A DNA stretch of 37,739 nucleotides from G020354085 sp964482055 (lineage in GTDB: Bacteria; Pseudomonadota; Gammaproteobacteria; Acidiferrobacterales; Sulfurifustaceae), in the NCBI GenBank assembly GCA_964482055.1, contig CAYZVX010000019.1:1-37739 (forward strand), given 5' to 3'. This document shows, piece after piece, positions 35,669 through 37,739 of the stretch (the stretch's first letter is position 1; every line of letters begins with the position of its first letter). The position numbers were made by a program, and so were the translations under genes. The notes under the pieces are model-generated. The model was given only the letters and a program-made list of their open reading frames with translations. It searched no databases and had not been told where the DNA came from.

Positions 35669-35689
35669 TATGTCCTGAGCCCGCAGTCC
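35669..35689 (+). repeat. Heptamer array G, right side of four-helix-bundle gene 2
   Basis: Three phased units (TATGTCC, TGAGCCC, GCAGTCC; consensus TNNGTCC) are inverted relative to array F. The next unit contains the GTG start of fcl (35691). A further related stretch (TCGGTCC, TTAGTCC at 35783-35796, then an inverted TCAGGAC) lies inside the fcl coding sequence. Confidence 0.6.
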
Positions 35690-35690
35690 T

Positions 35691-36671
35691 GTGAACCTGG
35701 ATTCTCGCATCTACGTCGCCGGCCACCGTGGCCTAGTCGGTTCCGCCATCGTTCGCCGTCTGCTCGCCGGTGGCCACAGTCATCGGTCCTTAGTCCTCAG
35801 GACTCACGATGAGCTCGATCTCACGAACCAGGCGGCCGTGCGCGAGTTCTTTCGCATCGAGCGCCCGGATTACGTCTTCCTTGCGGCGGCGAAAGTCGGC
35901 GGCATTCATGCTAATAACACCTATCCGGCCGATTTCATCTATCAGAACCTGATGATCCAGACCAACGTCATTCATGCAGCCTATGAAGCGGGGGTAAAAA
36001 AGTTGCTGTTCTTGGGGTCGAGCTGCATCTACCCGAAGCACGCGCCGCAACCCATGAAGGAGGAGTACCTCCTTACGGGCTCGCTCGAGCCGACCAACGA
36101 ACCCTACGCCACCGCCAAGATCGCCGGCATCAAGATGTGCGCGGCCTACAACCGCCAGTACGGTACCAATTTCATATCGGTCATGCCGACCAACCTCTAC
36201 GGTCCCGGCGACAATTACGATCTCGAAAACTCGCACGTCATCCCGGCCCTGATCCGCAAGATGCACGAGGCGAAGGAGCGCGGCGAGCGCGAGGTCGTCA
36301 TCTGGGGCACCGGCACCCCGCGCCGCGAGTGTCTTTACAGCGACGATCTCGCCGACGCCTGCGTGTTCCTGATGCAACGGTGCGATGCCCGGGATATCGG
36401 CGAATTCATAAACATCGGCGTCGGCGAGGATCACAGCATCCGCGAGATCGCCGAGGCCGTCGCCGCCGTCGTGGGTTATCGCGGCGGTTTCCGCTACGAC
36501 ACCACCAAACCCGACGGCACACCTCGCAAGCTGCTGGACGTGACGCGTATGACTGCGCTTGGTTGGCGCGCCAAGACTCCGTTGCGGGAAGGACTCCGGC
36601 TCGCCTACAGCGAATATCTCGCCCGAGCCTCATCGGCCTGGCCCTTTCGGCAGCGAAGTGAAAGTCATTGA
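35691..36671 (+). CDS. fcl: GDP-L-fucose synthase
   Basis: 326 aa. It epimerises and reduces GDP-4-keto-6-deoxymannose to GDP-L-fucose and acts directly after Gmd. AGHRGLVGSAI binds NADP; LGSSCIYPKHAPQPMKEEYL, the catalytic Tyr139-x3-Lys143 (NEPYATAKIAG) and MPTNLYGPGDNYDLENSHV are diagnostic. The start is GTG 35691, at the edge of heptamer array G and without a Shine-Dalgarno sequence. Compared with my recollection of E. coli Fcl there are two extra residues in the loop before LVLRTHDELDL, exactly where a heptamer-like stretch using TTA and AGG codons (rare in this GC-rich DNA) enters the gene. A partial copy of its middle lies at 37187-37354. Confidence 0.95.
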   Translation: MNLDSRIYVAGHRGLVGSAIVRRLLAGGHSHRSLVLRTHDELDLTNQAAVREFFRIERPDYVFLAAAKVGGIHANNTYPADFIYQNLMIQTNVIHAAYEAGVKKLLFLGSSCIYPKHAPQPMKEEYLLTGSLEPTNEPYATAKIAGIKMCAAYNRQYGTNFISVMPTNLYGPGDNYDLENSHVIPALIRKMHEAKERGEREVVIWGTGTPRRECLYSDDLADACVFLMQRCDARDIGEFINIGVGEDHSIREIAEAVAAVVGYRGGFRYDTTKPDGTPRKLLDVTRMTALGWRAKTPLREGLRLAYSEYLARASSAWPFRQRSESH

Positions 36672-36689
36672 TATCAAAAAGGGGGTTGA

Positions 36690-36939
36690 ATGACCGTTAG
36701 GCTGCACCCTCATGTACAGGCCCGCCTGCAAGAGCGGGGTGGCCGGAGGAAGACGTTCAGGCGACCGTGGAGGGCGGCGAACGGTTTGAGGCAAAGTATG
36801 GCCGAATCGGCTTTCGGCGTAATTTTCCGTTCGATGGCGACTGGCAGGGTAAGCATTATGCGAATAAACAAGTTGAGGCTTATGCTGTAGCGGAAAACGG
36901 CGATTGGATCGTGATTACCGTGATCGTCAATATTTCTGA
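36690..36939 (+). pseudogene. DUF4258 toxin-like gene with two single-base deletions
   Basis: AGGGGG precedes ATG 36690. The first frame gives TVRLHPHVQARLQERG, then PEEDVQATVEGGERFEAKYG and EAYAVAENGDWIVITVIV follow in another frame. One lost base near 36738-36740 (in a GNG codon of ERG-x-PEEDV) restores the join. At the end, GTC-AA-TATTTCTGA lacks one A that would give the familiar DUF4258 ending V-K-Y-F followed by TGA 36937-36939. Two independent deletions argue for real decay. Less GC-rich than the flanking genes. DUF4258 proteins are RelE/BrnT-like toxin candidates usually paired with small antitoxins such as DUF2283. Confidence 0.75.
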
Positions 36940-36953
36940 CAGGAGTAGCTACG

Positions 36954-37184
36954 ATGAAAATGACATACGACCCAAAATACAATGTCGCGTACATCCGGCT
37001 CCACAAGAAAACGAGGCAGGTGACGACCATCAAAATCAGCGATGAGATCAATATTGATGTCGCCGCGGATGGAACCGTTTACGGCATTGAGCTTTTGAAT
37101 GCCAACCAACAGTTGGCAGAAGATCAAGGCAAGCTGATTGTGGAGTCGACTGGGCAGCGGCGCGAAATCGAGCTTCGAGCCTAA
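36954..37184 (+). CDS. DUF2283 family protein, probable antitoxin
   Basis: 76 aa. MKMTYDPKYNVAYIRL, the central VSDEINIDV-like core (here ISDEINIDVAADG) and the GIELLNA ending match the DUF2283 fold. AGGAG at 36941-36945 is well spaced from ATG 36954. It appears intact while its DUF4258 partner upstream is broken, as expected when a toxin decays before its antitoxin. Pairing of these two families is known; the direct function here is inferred. Confidence 0.85.
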   Translation: MKMTYDPKYNVAYIRLHKKTRQVTTIKISDEINIDVAADGTVYGIELLNANQQLAEDQGKLIVESTGQRREIELRA

Positions 37185-37186
37185 CG

Positions 37187-37354
37187 TTGGGCAAACCGAT
37201 CGGTATCGCCAAGATCGCCGGCATCAAGATGTGCGCGGCCTACAACCGCCAGTACGGTACCAATGTCATATCGGTCATGCCGACCAACCTCTACGGTCCC
37301 GGCGACAATTATGAACTTGAGAATTCGCACGTCTCCGAGGCACCAATCCGCTCC
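37187..37354 (+). pseudogene. Internal fragment of fcl (partial gene copy)
   Basis: Nucleotides 37207-37333 match fcl 36113-36239 with no gaps (constant offset 1094) and about six differences in 127 nt. Similarity fades on both sides (about 37190 and 37354). The reading AKIAGIKMCAAYNRQYGTN and MPTNLYGPGDNYELENSHV equals Fcl residues about 140-184, but the catalytic Tyr is replaced (KPIGIAK for EPYATAK). Neither end of the gene is present. It directly follows the DUF2283 stop. Confidence 0.9.
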
Positions 37355-37535
37355 GTGGCGGCACCATGAGGAGCGGAGTGCCGCGGCTTGCCTGTCACCC
37401 TGACGAGAGCCAGGCGGCGCCTTTGGGTTTCGACGAAGAGATGATAAGGAGCGACCCCGCGGGGGGCGGGATCGCATGCCATTTAGTGATCTTTTGTAGC
37501 GGCTGTCAGTCAGCCGAATCAAGCGCCAGCCAACG
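37355..37535. other. Non-coding gap between the fcl fragment and the last MNT gene
   Basis: No convincing gene. A perfect inverted pair CCGCTCC (37348-37354) / GGAGCGG (37370-37376) marks the border of the fcl fragment. A GC-rich stretch (CCCCGCGGGGGGCGGG, about 37455-37470) and TGTCACCCTGA (37395-37405), which resembles a common dispersed bacterial repeat, follow. I see only one copy here. Confidence 0.4.
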
Positions 37536-37739
37536 ATGCGAGTCGACGAGTTACTGAAGGAGAAACGAGCGGACATCTTGCGGCTTGCGCAGGAACATGG
37601 TGCGCACAACGTGCGGATATTCGGTTCCGTCACCCGCGGCGAGGCCGATGAACAAAGCGATATCGATTTCCTGGTCGACATGGAACCCGGCAGATCCCTG
37701 CTCGACATGGGGGGGCTTTTGATGGACCTGCGCGATCTG
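37536..37739 (+). CDS. MNT-type nucleotidyltransferase (MntA-like), cut by the window end
   Basis: 68 codons are present and the frame is open at the window end. MRVDELLKEKRADILRLAQE is followed by the active site G-S-x10-D-x-D in FGSVTRGEADEQSDIDFLVD, then MEPGRSLLDMGGLLMDLRDL. It belongs to the MntA/MNT antitoxin group; a HEPN gene would be expected just downstream, outside the window. It is the third MNT gene within 5 kb. ATG 37536 fits the family start, though no strong Shine-Dalgarno sequence is seen. Confidence 0.85.
   Translation, partial: MRVDELLKEKRADILRLAQEHGAHNVRIFGSVTRGEADEQSDIDFLVDMEPGRSLLDMGGLLMDLRDL

Noticed and set aside
37366..37557. 63-codon open frame after the fcl fragment
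   Set aside because: No family resemblance, and it crosses the start of the clear MNT gene in another frame.

Overview
The window reads as chromosomal DNA of a GC-rich (roughly two-thirds G+C by eye) gammaproteobacterium. The main evidence is gene order: mtnA-gyrA-serC-serA-pheA-hisC-tyrA-aroA-cmk-rpsA-ihfB-lapA-lapB-pyrF is the gammaproteobacterial arrangement, here with tyrA and aroA as separate genes and a serA copy inserted. Sulfur-oxidising or other deep-branching Chromatiales/Acidiferrobacterales-like groups would fit, but the species cannot be named from the sequence. Every convincing gene is on the + strand; the long minus-strand frames are GC-driven shadows.

Layout. (1) 60-9551: one secreted giant protein of 3163 aa with a terpenoid-cyclase-like toroid, four carboxypeptidase-regulatory-like domains, about 30 NHL-type beta-propeller blades and Ig-like modules. 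(2) 9646-25882: a housekeeping block. mtnA (methionine salvage) and gyrA come first. Then serC/serA (serine), pheA/hisC/tyrA/aroA (aromatic amino acids), cmk, rpsA and ihfB follow, and after a clear terminator lapA/lapB (LPS assembly control) and pyrF. (3) 25924-27869: rfaE1 and hldD, ADP-heptose synthesis for the LPS core. (4) 28050-37739: an exopolysaccharide locus. It opens with an RfaH-type antiterminator and a winged-helix regulator with a C-terminal Rossmann-like domain. A perfect 13-nt match to the E. coli ops element (GGCGGTAGCGTGC) follows at 29315-29327. Then come a UDP-glucuronate-4-epimerase-like gene, manC, gmd and fcl, which together should supply GDP-mannose, GDP-L-fucose and probably a uronic-acid donor.

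The EPS biosynthesis genes are interleaved with small selfish or defence-type modules, many of them broken: two four-helix-bundle (S23/IVP family) genes (one frameshifted, one with an in-frame amber codon), a HEPN/MNT pair whose HEPN gene is frameshifted, an apparently intact MntA/HepT pair, a DUF4258/DUF2283 pair with a twice-frameshifted DUF4258 gene, and a third MNT gene cut by the window end. Two of these insertions are accompanied by a partial copy of a neighbouring biosynthetic gene (a 3' piece of manC, a middle piece of fcl).

The most unusual signal is a family of degenerate 7-bp-period arrays, (GTGANNN)n facing (NNNTCAC)n or a GGACYAA-type version. They lie immediately upstream of serC, tyrA, cmk, the epimerase gene, fcl and both four-helix-bundle genes. 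In three places the facing arrays are separated by only 6-18 nt; in two places they bracket a four-helix-bundle gene, like the terminal inverted repeats of a small element. The arrays supply the hisC and aroA stop codons and the cmk start codon, and they occupy the place where Shine-Dalgarno sequences would be expected.
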